Positions 48,736 to 60,857 of a stretch of DNA of 64,000 nucleotides are shown here, piece after piece. Numbering within the stretch: the stretch's first letter is position 1; every line of letters begins with the position of its first letter. The notes beneath the pieces were generated by a model. That model searched no databases. It saw only the letters and a program-made list of their open reading frames with translations, and was not told the DNA's origin. Source of the stretch: Ascidia mentula (taxonomy: Eukaryota > Chordata > Ascidiacea > Phlebobranchia > Ascidiidae); NCBI GenBank assembly GCA_947561715.1, contig OX387198.1, positions 11,842,001 to 11,906,000 of the forward strand, in the 5' to 3' direction. The translations under genes were made by a program, and so were the position numbers.

Positions 48736-51576
48736 GATTGCAGATATGTTACACGGACTTGATCATGAAACACTTTATTTTCAAGATAATAGCTTTATAT
48801 TTACACTCTACATTTACATGAATTGTGGTTGAAGCTGCATTTGGAATAAAAAGAAATAATTAAATTATAACAGTGTGTTGTGTTGTACACAAGTGTGTAT
48901 AACAGTGAACCGAACAACCCCTGTTAAACACAAGAGGGCCAGCACTGACTTCAGGAGCCAGTTGCACAGCATACACAACCAGCAGGGAGCATGTTGCACA
49001 GGCAACATTGCAAACGTAATACAGTGGGGGGTATGTGCATTGACCCTGTCAAGCGCAGGTACTATGAAAACACCCACTTAATTAAATTTTAATATTGAAT
49101 GTACTTAGGGCACTGTGTAATTAACACATTTGTTTCCCTTTTGCTGTTATTTTTATTTGACAAGCCCTTTGCCGTGTACCTCAGCTGTTCTACGTACGCG
49201 TCTCTACCGCAGAAAACAACATTTTGTTGAAAAAATGCTTGAATGAATTTACGAAAACTACCAATAAAAACCTTCACTGTTCGTCCCACTTTTGAAAGCT
49301 ATACCGAACATTATCTCCCCCTCAAGTATTACGTTGTTCATCACCATAACATCGCCAATATGACTGCAGTTTTCCTTGTTTGCGTTTCTGTTTATTCTGG
49401 CGTGTTTATCTTTCTTATTTTTTTATCAACACTACTGTTGAATACACAAGTGAACTTTACTGCCGAAGGTCGGTTGTCATGTAAAACTCAGAGAGCGTTG
49501 TATGCACTTGTATCCCAACGCGAAGTTCATCACCAACAACCGCAACCTCTGTGGAGGATCCTTGGCTGTCATGTGTCCTCTGATCTTTGACTATCCTCGG
49601 GCGCCGATATCACTCGATTTGGATCCAAGGAAACGCTGTATGGAACGAGGCGTTATCGTTTTGCGTTGGCAAACATGGCCACGTCTTATCCAGTTTGTAG
49701 CAATATAATCCCCATTCAGTGGGACTGACTGCAGACGGAATGATTAAAAAATGTTGGTTTAATTAGTACCCATGTATGCAACTTATTTCTCTTCGGATTA
49801 CTGTTCACCCAAGTAGTAGTTTTTTTACCAGAATACAAATGATTGGACTTTCCTAATAGATTTGGATTAGCCTATTATGCTTGTAAAAATATATTCACCC
49901 CACTTTTAAAATTAAAAATCCGCGGGTTTCAAACCCGTCTATTACCAGCATAGAATATGTCAATATCTATAATAGTATTTAGGTCAAATCTGATAAAAAG
50001 GAAAGCATATCATGTTTCGTTTTTGTAAAGGGGGCCTGTTGCGGGCGAGATAGAAATTTATTACCAGAAGAAAAGCAAGAAAATGAAATGGCTGACAAGA
50101 ATCAACAAAAAGGCGCCGCAGTAATACAATAACGTCGCTTTATCGTATAGAAAACAGGCAAAAATCCAATCAACACAAAGGTGTGCCATAAAGAAAACCT
50201 TTCCGTCGTCACCGCCAATGCGCACATTGAAATACATAGTTTGGTACCAACCACACACAAACTGCCTTTTCTAAGGTACGTTTTTTTGCGAGAAATGTCT
50301 TTAAAAATGGAAGGGAATAAATAGAACCAAAAGAGCGCCAAAACACAGAATTCATTTTCATGTGTACAATAAGGGTGGACACTAAGTCCACAGCAACTAA
50401 CAGATAAATACGAAAAATTAAAAAAATGACGACAAAACTGCCAGTCGAACACAAATGTCACTTCCGCGTAGCGAACACTGAACTGATTTTTCCAAGTAAA
50501 AGATCGCGGTTTTTCGGCGTTAAATTATGATTGGGAATCGCATCAATTGCTTCGGTTACGCCCAAAGGTACCAAACTGCAGTGGAAGTTTCTGGAACGCG
50601 GTACATTCGTTTAATCCTTCGTCCTTAGCCTCAACATGGCACACATGTTTGTATATCACACCAGTAACATGGCACCAATCCCATTAACAAGGGGTGCTTA
50701 TCTTGTTCAACAGATTTCCTAATTTCCGCAATCGTGTGCGCAAAAGTTACAAAATCCCCCCGTTAGAATAATTAAGCTTATCGTCGCCATAAGGTGCAGG
50801 CATTTGCCGCGCACGTAGTTCACTTGAGGTCGGTGTGGAGTTGGATTGTTGACCGAAAGCTCGGGCATACAATTCGGCGTTGACCGGAGGAAAGATCCCA
50901 GCACCGCGCAAGTAGTCGGCAAAAATCGGTAATCGGAACGATGGCAGGGACGAGTCTAAGTACAGGTTTATCGGGCGTGAGTATACACGAAAAAATGTTG
51001 CCTTTGCAGCATTGACACCACTACGGCCACGTAAGTTGGTTATACACAGTAAGTAATGGTAAAATGTAGCAAAAATTAAATAGTACTTCGTTTTATGTGT
51101 ACTTTAATACTATGGCATGCAAATATAAAAAACACCACCATGCAAAAATAAATATAAACATGCAACATTTCCAGCCTTTCCTTGAAAGATAACAAACATT
51201 TTATACAACATGATATAATATCTTGACGAAACTTGCACTAACCTTAGTCTGACACTGACCTCACCTTTGTATTGTAAGATGTGCTAAACCTGTTTTGCTC
51301 ACTGTACAAACCTTTTCTTCAAAACTTCTATTCTGCAAATATTAGGAGTGGTCTTGCAAGAACTGTAAATTAAAACCTTTAAACCATGCTACATGGTAAC
51401 GCTCCAAACTACTGTACTGCAACATAAAAACACTAAAATTCTCAACAAGTTCAGCCTGCATAATAGAATCCTGCATTTAAATAATGGAAACAAGACTACT
51501 GATTTCATTAGTCCTGGATCTACCACTGAACTTGGAGGTTGGGGGTGTGCTAAACTTCAGAAAACATCATTTCATG
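48736..51576. other. Intergenic, INTS1 to PIAS; no confident gene
   Basis: A 2.8 kb stretch between two minus-strand genes. It should contain the INTS1 promoter and PIAS 3' UTR. A short palindrome CGGGTTTCAAACCCG is at about 49924-49938. One weak coding candidate is listed separately; other open frames (for example minus 50102-50461) resemble nothing known. Confidence 0.5.
49360..49590 (+). CDS. Possible small single-pass membrane protein
   Basis: A 76-codon frame starting MTAVFLVCVSVYSGVF. It has a strongly hydrophobic segment (about residues 3-27) followed by an N-glycosylation sequon (NFT) and a basic tail. It could be the N terminus of a type II membrane protein or a chance open frame. 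It is divergent from INTS1. No family is recognised and no splice donor is obvious. Confidence 0.15.
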   Translation: MTAVFLVCVSVYSGVFIFLIFLSTLLLNTQVNFTAEGRLSCKTQRALYALVSQREVHHQQPQPLWRILGCHVSSDL

Positions 51577-54500
51577 TCACATTACAGCATTCATCACACA
51601 AAGCCATGCAGTTAATTTTTTGTCTTGCGTTGCGGCAGTTTCATTGGCAAACCCATGCAACCTACCGAGGGGATAAGGGAAACCCAAATATTCACTCTGG
51701 CTTGCAAACATGGAAAGAGGTGGAGTATTGTACCCGTTTTGGGGCAGGTTTAGATCCATGGGTGGGTACCCAGGAGGGGTGGCACTAATTAAAGGTGATG
51801 GGGCATGAGTGGGAGGGGTGTTGATCATACCATTGTGTAAGTACGTCGGCGAGGAATGAGATATTACTGGTGGGCGATGGGTGCCTGGGATGGCATTAGT
51901 ATCAGGGGAAGGGTCTCGGGGAGGTACTAAGGGTGACGCAGGGTGCCAGGCGGGGCTAGCAGGTACATATAAGGGTGAGTGATTTGGACGGGGTGAGTTT
52001 GAATAGGGGTTATGGGGTGAACTCCGATGGTAAGTCTCAAAGGATGGTGAATGGGAATTTGCAAGTTTTCGTATCACATTGGGTGAGTGGTTTCGTTGAG
52101 GATTGGGGGAGCGCGCATAGGGGGGTGTGGTGTGGGATATGGAAGGGTGGCCTCGCAGGGGGAGGTTTCTCCGACTGGGAACTTCCAGCAGCCTGGAGTT
52201 GTTTGAAGGGCTTCCAAGGTCAATGGGTCTGTGTGCACAAGAAAAAAAGTGCTGACAAACGCGTGTGAAAAGGTAACAACAAAAACACACACAGTACTGA
52301 AGACTGTGCTCTGTGCAATTCAAATGGGTTTTTTGGTTGTATGTTCGGCCTGCATACAGTTGTTTGTGTGTAGACCATATTCTGTGCTCATATACTAAAA
52401 CAGTGGGGGGTTAGGACAACCCATGCACAGAACAGCAGCACAACTTCCGAGTAAACCTTAAGTTGGTTCTAGTGTTGGTTGGGGCGCAGTGAGAGAGCAC
52501 GCATGTTTGTGTCACATGACCGCCACTTCATCTGTTGTGCTTCAACCATTTGTTCTCTGTGTCATTGCCATGGCATTACACGTACATCAATTGGTTTACA
52601 AACTAATACATAGCCACATTTTGTCATACAAGGGTAATTACACAGAATTCTGAGAAAGACATTATTAGTCATACTTCACAAATATATCCAAAAATAAGGC
52701 AACTATAATGCCTTGCATTTGTGATGCAAAAACAATGAATTTTATGCAAACTAATCATCAGGGGCAATTGAGCCCAGTTAAATAATGACTATTGAAACAC
52801 ACTTTAAAGTACTAGTCGAAATGCTGGAAATAAATGGCAAGTCCGTTTTTTGTGAAGATCAAAACAAGTTCTAACTTAACTTTTTTACAATCAGTCAAAA
52901 CCATGATACATCACGAAAAAAAATCAACAAGTCACAAAATAACCCAAAAACAATGCAAACAAACTTACGATGAGGAAACAGACATGGCCGCATCATCAGA
53001 AATTTGCAGTGGAGATCGAGAGGGCAACTTAACAGGAGATAAAGGCTCATCATCACTTGAATCACAAGTGAGATCAATAACCTCAGGCTCCACTTTCTTC
53101 TTTTCTTCCATTCTTGAAATCTTAGATCCAGTGTGGCTTAAATCTGCGAGGAGTAAATGTATTACAATGCAGCTGTTTTAATTTAGTATAGAAATAAACT
53201 GTTAGTATCAAAATGTTATAATCCTGGTTTTACTCTTGCAATGGTGAAAAAGTACATTTTTCTCTAATTTTTTTTGCTAGGGAAACAACGCTAGTGGAAA
53301 AGAGTAATAACCACGTAGATTTTTCACAACTAACTTGCAATGGTGAAATGTACATTTTTCTCACTTCATAGCGAAGTAAGTGACAAAGTCATCTTGTATA
53401 GGGTTAAGGCTGTAAATAAAAACCTCACTTCTAGAAGAATAAACCTCCAACCTTTCAGCTTTACAAGTTTCCTTTTTTCTGCAGACTTGCCTTGCTGTTT
53501 GGGTTTTACTGCCTCGCGCCCTTTGGCAACTCTTGGTGGGCTAACTTCAGTGCTAAGATCAATTACAACCTTTATGGGAAGTGCTTGTGCAGCCTTTACT
53601 AAAAGAGAAACACCTTTTTATTGAAACAGAAAACTAACTCTATTCTGTCTGTGTGCCAATAAACTTCACATGTGTCGTAACATTTAAACTCAGCCTGCAA
53701 TAGGAAATGGGGTCCAAAAAACAACTAGTTTAACCATATTCCTAACCAACCTTTGTGCTACTTTTATCAAAAAGTTATGATTATTACATAAGTGTGTGTT
53801 CTGGATATGGAGAATGGTTTAAGGTAGTTATGAATCGTTATGCACAGAGGGCCACATGTGTGGTACATGTAAGGGTTGTGATCCACAACGTGTGGATACA
53901 TATTAGGGGTGAGTGAATTTCAATGGTAACATACAAAGACACAGAAAAGAAGCTTTTGTGTCAAAGCAAATTATGACACCATTGTAATGAATGTTAGGCA
54001 ACTAACAATCACAAATATATGTTAGGAAGTCTCACCGATTGGTTTCATAGGTGTTCCTATGACCAAGGTTTCAGTTTTCTTATGGCTTGTGTGCCAACTG
54101 CCATCCTGTTTGAACGTAATCTCTTCAGAATTGCAACTTTCAAGAATTTTGGTGAACATTTCATCCACCACAAGGCTTTTAAATGGTGCTGGTTTATCAC
54201 ACACTGGACACTTCCAAGTTGGTTTTCTAATTAAGTTATAATTGTCATTAGGTTGGTTAAAAATTTTTTATATGCTTTTCTACTAGGTTTTTCCATGCTT
54301 TTATGGCAGGAATTTTGCCAGAGGCTATTAGTTTTGAAAAAAAGATTGTTAATTTTTTGCAAAATGTCCTGTATATGAATGACATAACTTTTTGCAGTAA
54401 AAATGTACGATTTACCCAAATATGAAAACATTAACAAAATCTAGCTGATTTTGTCAGCCTAATATCAAAACCACATCAGGAAAAAAGACATACTTTTCAT

Positions 54501-57500
54501 TCATTTTGAGAAACAGAAGGGCATCGAAACATTGAAGGTGGTTGCAAGTTTGAGGTCGAATGGGAAGACTCATTCTCATTTTACCAAGCTGTACAAAAAC
54601 TTTATGTGAGGATTGTGAGAGCAATTAAGATAAAGTACACAGTTCAGAAGCATCAAAAGCTTGACTGGAACTAGTCTATTTACTGTATATATGTAATCCC
54701 CATAGTTGAACATCTCTACAAAAAAATCAATAGTTATCGAGGAATAAAAACAAAATAAAATCACGTGTTACAAATGACCTTTAGCAACAAATTTTTTCGC
54801 ATGCTCACTTTAAAACAGCGGAAAAACAGTGGAGGTTAAATACTTACAGGGCAAAGTAAGGAAACTTCTAAACTTGTTGTAGAAATGTCAGAATCGCTAT
54901 CGACAGCTAACTTTCGCTGGATAATTGAGCGAGACTGGCTAGCTGGAATAATTGCTCGCTTTTTTAGTTTTGTGTGGAGGTCCTCAGCTGTTACTTGTCG
55001 AACGATGTTAATTACTGCCACATAATTCTAAACAACACACAAGAGTGTCAATGCAATAGCATAGTGAGAATTTGTGTTAAAGCTTAAAAAAATGCCAGAA
55101 TCGACTACTGGTTTTACATAAAGTGTGGTCTAACAGTTACAAGTTGTTGTAAGTAACAATGGATAATGTTAGTAGGACAAAAATAATTGTATTCAAGACT
55201 TTGTTAGCATTAAATATTTTTTCGTTTTAATGGACAGTCATGATTTCCCAAATGCAGATATACAGTATTTGTACATGGTCATAACCAACATTTAGTTGAA
55301 CAGCATTTGGTAGTTTGGATCATACACCACCCACCTTGCCAGAATCGGCAGACCACCGAATGTCGAGAACGTTGGAATGGTAGCTCGATCCATAGCACAA
55401 GGTGGTAATATTGATTGGACGGTTGGGTCGCTTTGGATCCACCCCAGCCTTGGTTGGTGGCACGAAAGGTGGCAAATTCGCCGCAATCGAGTTGACCTTA
55501 ACAAATATGTTTTTCTACTTAAAGCAAAAGCTTTCCAGAAAAATACATATATGTCCCTGACAAACTTTTGATATAAATGGCTCATAGAAAACAACAAAAT
55601 AGAATTCCTGCAAACTGCACTTTTAACATTTTTTTGTGTGTACACTTTTTCACTTATTAATGATTTCACAGTCTATTTATGTGTTGTATAACAATTACTA
55701 ATGGTATTAAATATTACTTTTTACCAGCATATCATTCCCGTATGAATGTGAACAAAGTTATAGGAAACTTGATTTAAAACTGTGATAATAAAATGTCCAT
55801 ACTGATGGTAACACAACAAATCAAATAAAATACCTTAATGTTAAGATTTTGAGGAAGCTGGTCTGGCTGCTCTGTACTTGTATCCAACACACAAATACTG
55901 AGAATAACAAAGAATATTGTGTTACTTATGTGCAGTTAAATCATATTTGTGTTTGGCAATTATTAAGGTTTGCATTCAAACACATTGTCAAGTAAGTTTT
56001 GAAGTTAAAGTTGCCCCTAGTTTTAAAACACATTCTTCACACCCAAAACATCATATCAAAAGTCTATCATCAACTTATACTATTACAAACAATGATGGCT
56101 TCAAATCAGGGGGAATGGTGGTCTGCACAATGCCATGTTTACCAACTTTTAGATACAAGTTTAAAAACCACACAGTTCTAAATAAACAGGGGATTATTTC
56201 GCAACAGTGGCACTTCCTTACCGGAATTGAACCTGCAATGCTGAGTGTTTGGTCAAGTATCTTTTTGCATCATGCATTGGTCGATTTCCATTGAGCTCAT
56301 GGACTTGTTGCGATGTAAAATGAAAAATAAATCGTTCTTCTTTGATGAGACGTCCGTTGTACCCAACTGCAAACAGGAGTTTGTTTACATTTCACATGAC
56401 AGCGCACAATAAACATATTTGCATTCTGTGACAGACAAATGACTTTTTTCAAGAGGCAATAATAATGAAAAGTTTTATGTCAAAGATTGTCAATTGCTTT
56501 TTCTTGAGCACTTATTGTTTTTATGGTTTCAATTAACGAAAATATAACAACTTACAAGATTGTTTTATTTTACATTCATTGACAAAATTATATTCATCAC
56601 AATTAAGCACGTAACATGGTGTCTGGCCATTTTGTTAATTGGAAGCCCTGCTATTTTTAGAACCAAAGCAGTTCACTTGTTGCCAACTCTAAGCAAACAA
56701 AATCCTTACACAAAGGTGAAGGTTTGAGGACATCAGAAACAAATTCATAAAAGGGCAAAGGAGAGAACTTCACATTCACACATTTGTCTTCTTCTTTGGG
56801 ATGCTCAGAGTTGTTGTTATTGTGAGAAATATCCCTAAAGAAAAAGGTTTGTCTCTGATATCACATATCATATAAAATAGTGCTATACTAGCAAGGTAGC
56901 AAGGATTCAAAAGTATGCACTAATCTTAGATGTCTTTGATAGAATATAGTTAGGAATGCCTTGTTTTTGGACTGCTGAATGATTTTTTGACACTGGTTTG
57001 AACTAGTGCTCTGCGACCAGTGAATCATTTCTATGTATGCACTATACAACCATTTAGGTATTGAACCAATTTTACATTGTCGCAGATGGGCAACTAACTA
57101 ACCCAAACTCTAGAAACGCTGTAACTGATCATTACAGAAATTTTAACTTTATAAACCTGTTGGGGTTGATGTGCTTTGGGATACGTTGTATTAACAAAGT
57201 AAAAAAGGTCTGCTGAGCACAGTTTTAGTCAACAAGTCAATGAATTCATGCACACAATATAAAAAGGTATAAAGTTTACCTTTGGTGACCATTATCCCTG
57301 TTCATTTCCTGGTTTCTTGAAAGAGAGTGAGGAAACCGCTTTCCATATAAATCAACAATCTTTGACCGGATCTACAAAAGAACTTTAAGTACAGCTGCCA
57401 GAACACACATGAATAAACTTCATATTTTAACAGACGTCAGTATTAAGGTTGTGAAAAACATAACTAAGCATTTAGACCAGGGGTGGGGAACCTTTTTAGT

Positions 57501-59106
57501 ATTGCGGGCCACATAAAATGAGAAATAACACAGGCGGGCCACTGAAAATTTCGAAATTTTATTTACAGATAAAAAATGCAATGCATTGCATTCTTTCACG
57601 AATTCTCCATCTGCATGTGGTTTCAGCTTCTTCGCTATCAGTTCAGTAACTTCATAACTCGTTCTGACAATATCTTCATCCTGTTTGCAGCACCTTGACA
57701 AAGTGCTTTGCTGCGCTTGTAACTCTCTTTTAAGGACACTAATCTTATTCTGCCTCGCCTGCCCTGTTAGCTGTTTCAGACTACCATGGCAGGAGTCATA
57801 ATGACGCTCTAAACTTGTTTTCTTCTTTGCTGCTACAGATTTACCACAAACAATGCACACAGGTTTGCCACTTACTTCAACAAAGAAGTACGAGTTTGTC
57901 GAATCTTTCTGGAACATTCTGCCTTCATCACCAATCTTTCTTTTCTTTCCAGAAGCCATTACACAACTTAAAATTTTGTACACATTGTCGCGGGCCACAT
58001 GGGCCGCAGGTTCCCACCCCTGATTTAGACACTCGCCATTGGCGGATTGGTTTCCTGTCACCACCCAGTCACCACACCCCCCAGACTCAATTATTTATTC
58101 TAGATCCGCCATGGCCAATTGTAAACTTCTAATAAAACAAAAACTTTTAAGTGGGTTTATACATAGGTGTGCTGTTCGTGTAATTTAGAGGATAAAAAAT
58201 GCAAATCCAAGACAAGTGTTAGTGCATAAGTGGTGGGTGTGCAATACAAAAAAGTTTTTTAGATGGAACTAACAATGTTTCAGCTCAATGGCTAAAACTT
58301 TTTTACATCGAAAAATTTTATGATGCTATATTGCATATGCATCACTAGAACTGTGACAGCATAATATGCACTTAATCGCTCTAGTCTTTAAGGTATGACC
58401 TTGTTGAATCATAATACAACACAAGTAACATGAAATAAAGCTACACAATTCATGAGTCACAAGTGGTCTTTTGTTACAACCTCTACCAAACAATTTTAAC
58501 AGTGATGAAATGTGCATGAGCCTTATTTTCTAACCGAGCTGTTGGTGCCACTAGATCTGATAAGTTGAAGTGCACGAGACATTAGTTCGTGTTTTCTGCC
58601 GCTTTTGTTTCTGCCCGCGTGTCCAAGGAGAACTTGCAGCTCGGAAACTCGAAAACACATCACCATGTTCTAAAACAAAAGGTACCACAATCAACCCCAG
58701 TGAGAACGGAAAATTGATGGAAAACAAACAAAAAAATCCAACATGCCATGCTTTGGTGCAAATACACAAAACACTTTATAACATGGAATATAATAAATCA
58801 TGCTGTGTGTTTGAACAAAATATTGCATTGGTTATTATGCCAAAGCATGGTAAAGCTGGAGTTGTGTGTAAGTATTTTTACATTATGCATATGTATTGTA
58901 GGTTTTAGGGATACTATCCTAAGGAAAGACTTTGATTTTAAAAAGAATTGATTTATATCCATATCAATGCCAAATATTCAGCAACATCCAAAGCAAATAT
59001 TTCGGTAAAAAAACAAAACAAAATAATTAGGTGTGTGTATGAAAACCTTTTTGTTTGTAACGCTTACCTTCATTTCAGAATCAATGTCCACCTGAGTGGA
59101 CGTCAT
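51577..59106 (-). CDS. PIAS: PIAS family SUMO E3 ligase
   Basis: Complete model of 732 residues in 13 exons: 59106-59068, 58669-58535, 57371-57280, 56832-56711, 56366-56222, 55897-55834, 55496-55335, 55027-54848, 54588-54494, 54226-54036, 53598-53452, 53143-52969, 52228-51577. PIAS proteins transfer SUMO from UBC9 to nuclear substrates. Domains in order: SAP DNA-binding motif (about 15-55, [21 protein letters not shown] with one break), PINIT domain with PINI at 226-229, SP-RING with C328, H330, C333, C351 and C354 (TCNHLQCFD ... WKCPVC), and SUMO-interacting motifs VVIDLS (419-424) and VIDLT (479-483) followed by an acidic Ser/Asp stretch. A Pro/Ser-rich tail of about 215 residues ends the protein. 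The tail is longer than in human PIAS1 (651). Phases agree at all junctions. Exon 3's neighbour intron hosts a hAT element. Confidence 0.95.
57478..58022 (-). mobile_element. hAT-type element with BED zinc-finger ORF, internally deleted
   Basis: A 545 bp element in PIAS intron 2. Perfect 8 bp target duplication ATTTAGAC (57470-57477 and 58023-58030). Terminal repeats CAGGGGTGGGGAACC (left) and CAGGGGTGGGAACC (right, reverse-complemented), followed on both sides by GCGGGCCACAT or its GCGGCCCATGTGG variant. The minus strand keeps an open frame starting [16 protein letters not shown] near 57960. It contains a BED-like zinc finger (CIVC ... HYDSCH) and the start of a transposase-like domain. The catalytic part of the transposase is missing, so the element is non-autonomous. 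Short length and intact termini suggest fairly recent insertion. Confidence 0.88.
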
Positions 59107-60857
59107 CTTGTTGGAATTCAGCTTGTAACTTTATTTTCACAGTGTTTTTAAGAACAGTTTTTGGGTGCTGTGATTCATAAGTTGTTGCACAATTTGGGCA
59201 AATGAAAAAACTATAAAAAGTCACCAATAAAAGGGTAGTTTTATCAAAAATGGGTTCAAATATGATACAACACTTGGAATTTAAGAACAAGTATGAATTA
59301 GACTATAGTACTTGCTGTTGCACTGTTTTCAGTAGACTGCTTGCCAACACCAAGCAGGATTAAGCTCATGAAAGTTCGGGAAAACAGAGTTGCATAACAG
59401 TCATTCTGTTCAGTGCACCAGCAAGTACTAAACAGTGCACCAGCAAGTAATATAGTTATAGACCAGAGACTAACACAACACATTGAAGGTATTGAATTAT
59501 GGATTAGTGATTTAATTCCAGTTTTAGGATGTGCCTATGGGGTTTTTAATGTTGCTGACAAAAGTTTGTTAAAGAACTTGTTGGCACAGGCCAACTACAA
59601 TATAACTATAAAGTTTGGGACAATAATTACATTTAAGTAAAAAAAATTGCCCCCTAAACAAAATACACATTACTTTCGTATATACTTCTGCTTTGCATTA
59701 AATACTGTTAAGTTTTATTTTTGCACATTTTTGAAAATGAAGGTCTCAAACAATTTGGCAAAGCCCAAATGTTAAAATTTGGCATTTTTAACTACATATG
59801 TCAAATTTCTGGAGTGGTAGTCATCTAATTTTCATTAATATAATTTGCCATTTAGCATGTCTAGGTCTACTATTTTGTGTATGTCTAATTTTAATGGAAA
59901 ACTAGTTTCTACGCAGATTACCAAAAAAAATCCGAAAATGCATTTTTGGTTATTATGCCTTTGTTTCCAATGAAAGAAGCCCCAAAACCACCAAAAGTCA
60001 ATGTGCACAGTTTACATTAGACATGCACTGAACATGAGGTTCGTTAAAGTGTTGTTATTCATAAATTTCTAACATGCATGCTGGACCTACTGACTTCCTG
60101 GCCAAACGCACGATATCGTTGACGTTGTACCATGAAATCAGCAGTACCTCGAGAAAATAAGCTATTTGTACTACAAAATACTGCCACACCACAGAATACA
60201 TGTACAGTCGTTACTGCATCCATTAAAATACGTAGATTAATAATGAATAAAGCCATATCCTTAAATCTATGTGAACACTATGACCAAAAAAAAAAGACAA
60301 GCAGAACCAACAAAGTAAAACATCCAGACCAAATTTGTCATAATTTTTCCTGTTAGCTGCGACCATTTTCGATTTTTACGCATCACGATACTGCAAGTGT
60401 CTGCAAATTTAATTTAAATCATACAAACAATTTTTCTTAAAACTGTTGTTATTTAATAAATCAGCAAAATTTTATTAGTTTATTTTATGTCAAAAAAGAA
60501 CCTCATATTTAGAGAAAATGTTTTATCTTTCATTTGTGCTGTTTCTCGTTCGTTGTAACTTTAATCTCTTCAAAACTAATTTATTTGCCTTGGAGTTTAA
60601 TTGAGAGTATACAGCGTGTTATTTACTTCGCTTTTTGACGACAAAATTATTTTTTTTTATTACTGATCGGCTGCTAATGAACGTTTGTGGTAAACTATGG
60701 TTTACTTTGACGATTGTTTCGAAAGGTCGCGTTGTTAGCGACCGGCGGATTGTTGCGGTTTTTACGTTTGAAATATATCACTTTCAAACTCATCAAGCCG
60801 TTTTTATGACATGAAAACACAATTGTATCTCAAGATGAATGGTTCATAAAGGATAAG
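59107..60857. other. Intergenic between divergent PIAS and AGBL5
   Basis: A 1.75 kb spacer between two genes transcribed away from each other, so it should contain both promoters. It holds the short repeat cluster at 59309-59449. No other gene was seen; small open frames at + 59413-59640 and - 60059-60256 resemble nothing known. Confidence 0.5.
59309..59449. repeat. 17 bp repeat, two direct copies and one inverted
   Basis: CAGTGCACCAGCAAGTA occurs at 59411-59427 and 59433-59449. The sequence at 59309-59325 is its reverse complement with one mismatch. Together they could form a hairpin of about 120 nt or mark a small foldback element. Confidence 0.65.

Noticed and set aside
50102-50461. 119-codon minus-strand frame between INTS1 and PIAS
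   Set aside because: Hydrophobic and Phe/Cys-rich composition typical of random AT-rich frames; no family resemblance.
51975-52268. 97-codon + strand frame within the PIAS last exon
   Set aside because: Antisense shadow of the Pro/Ser-rich PIAS tail.
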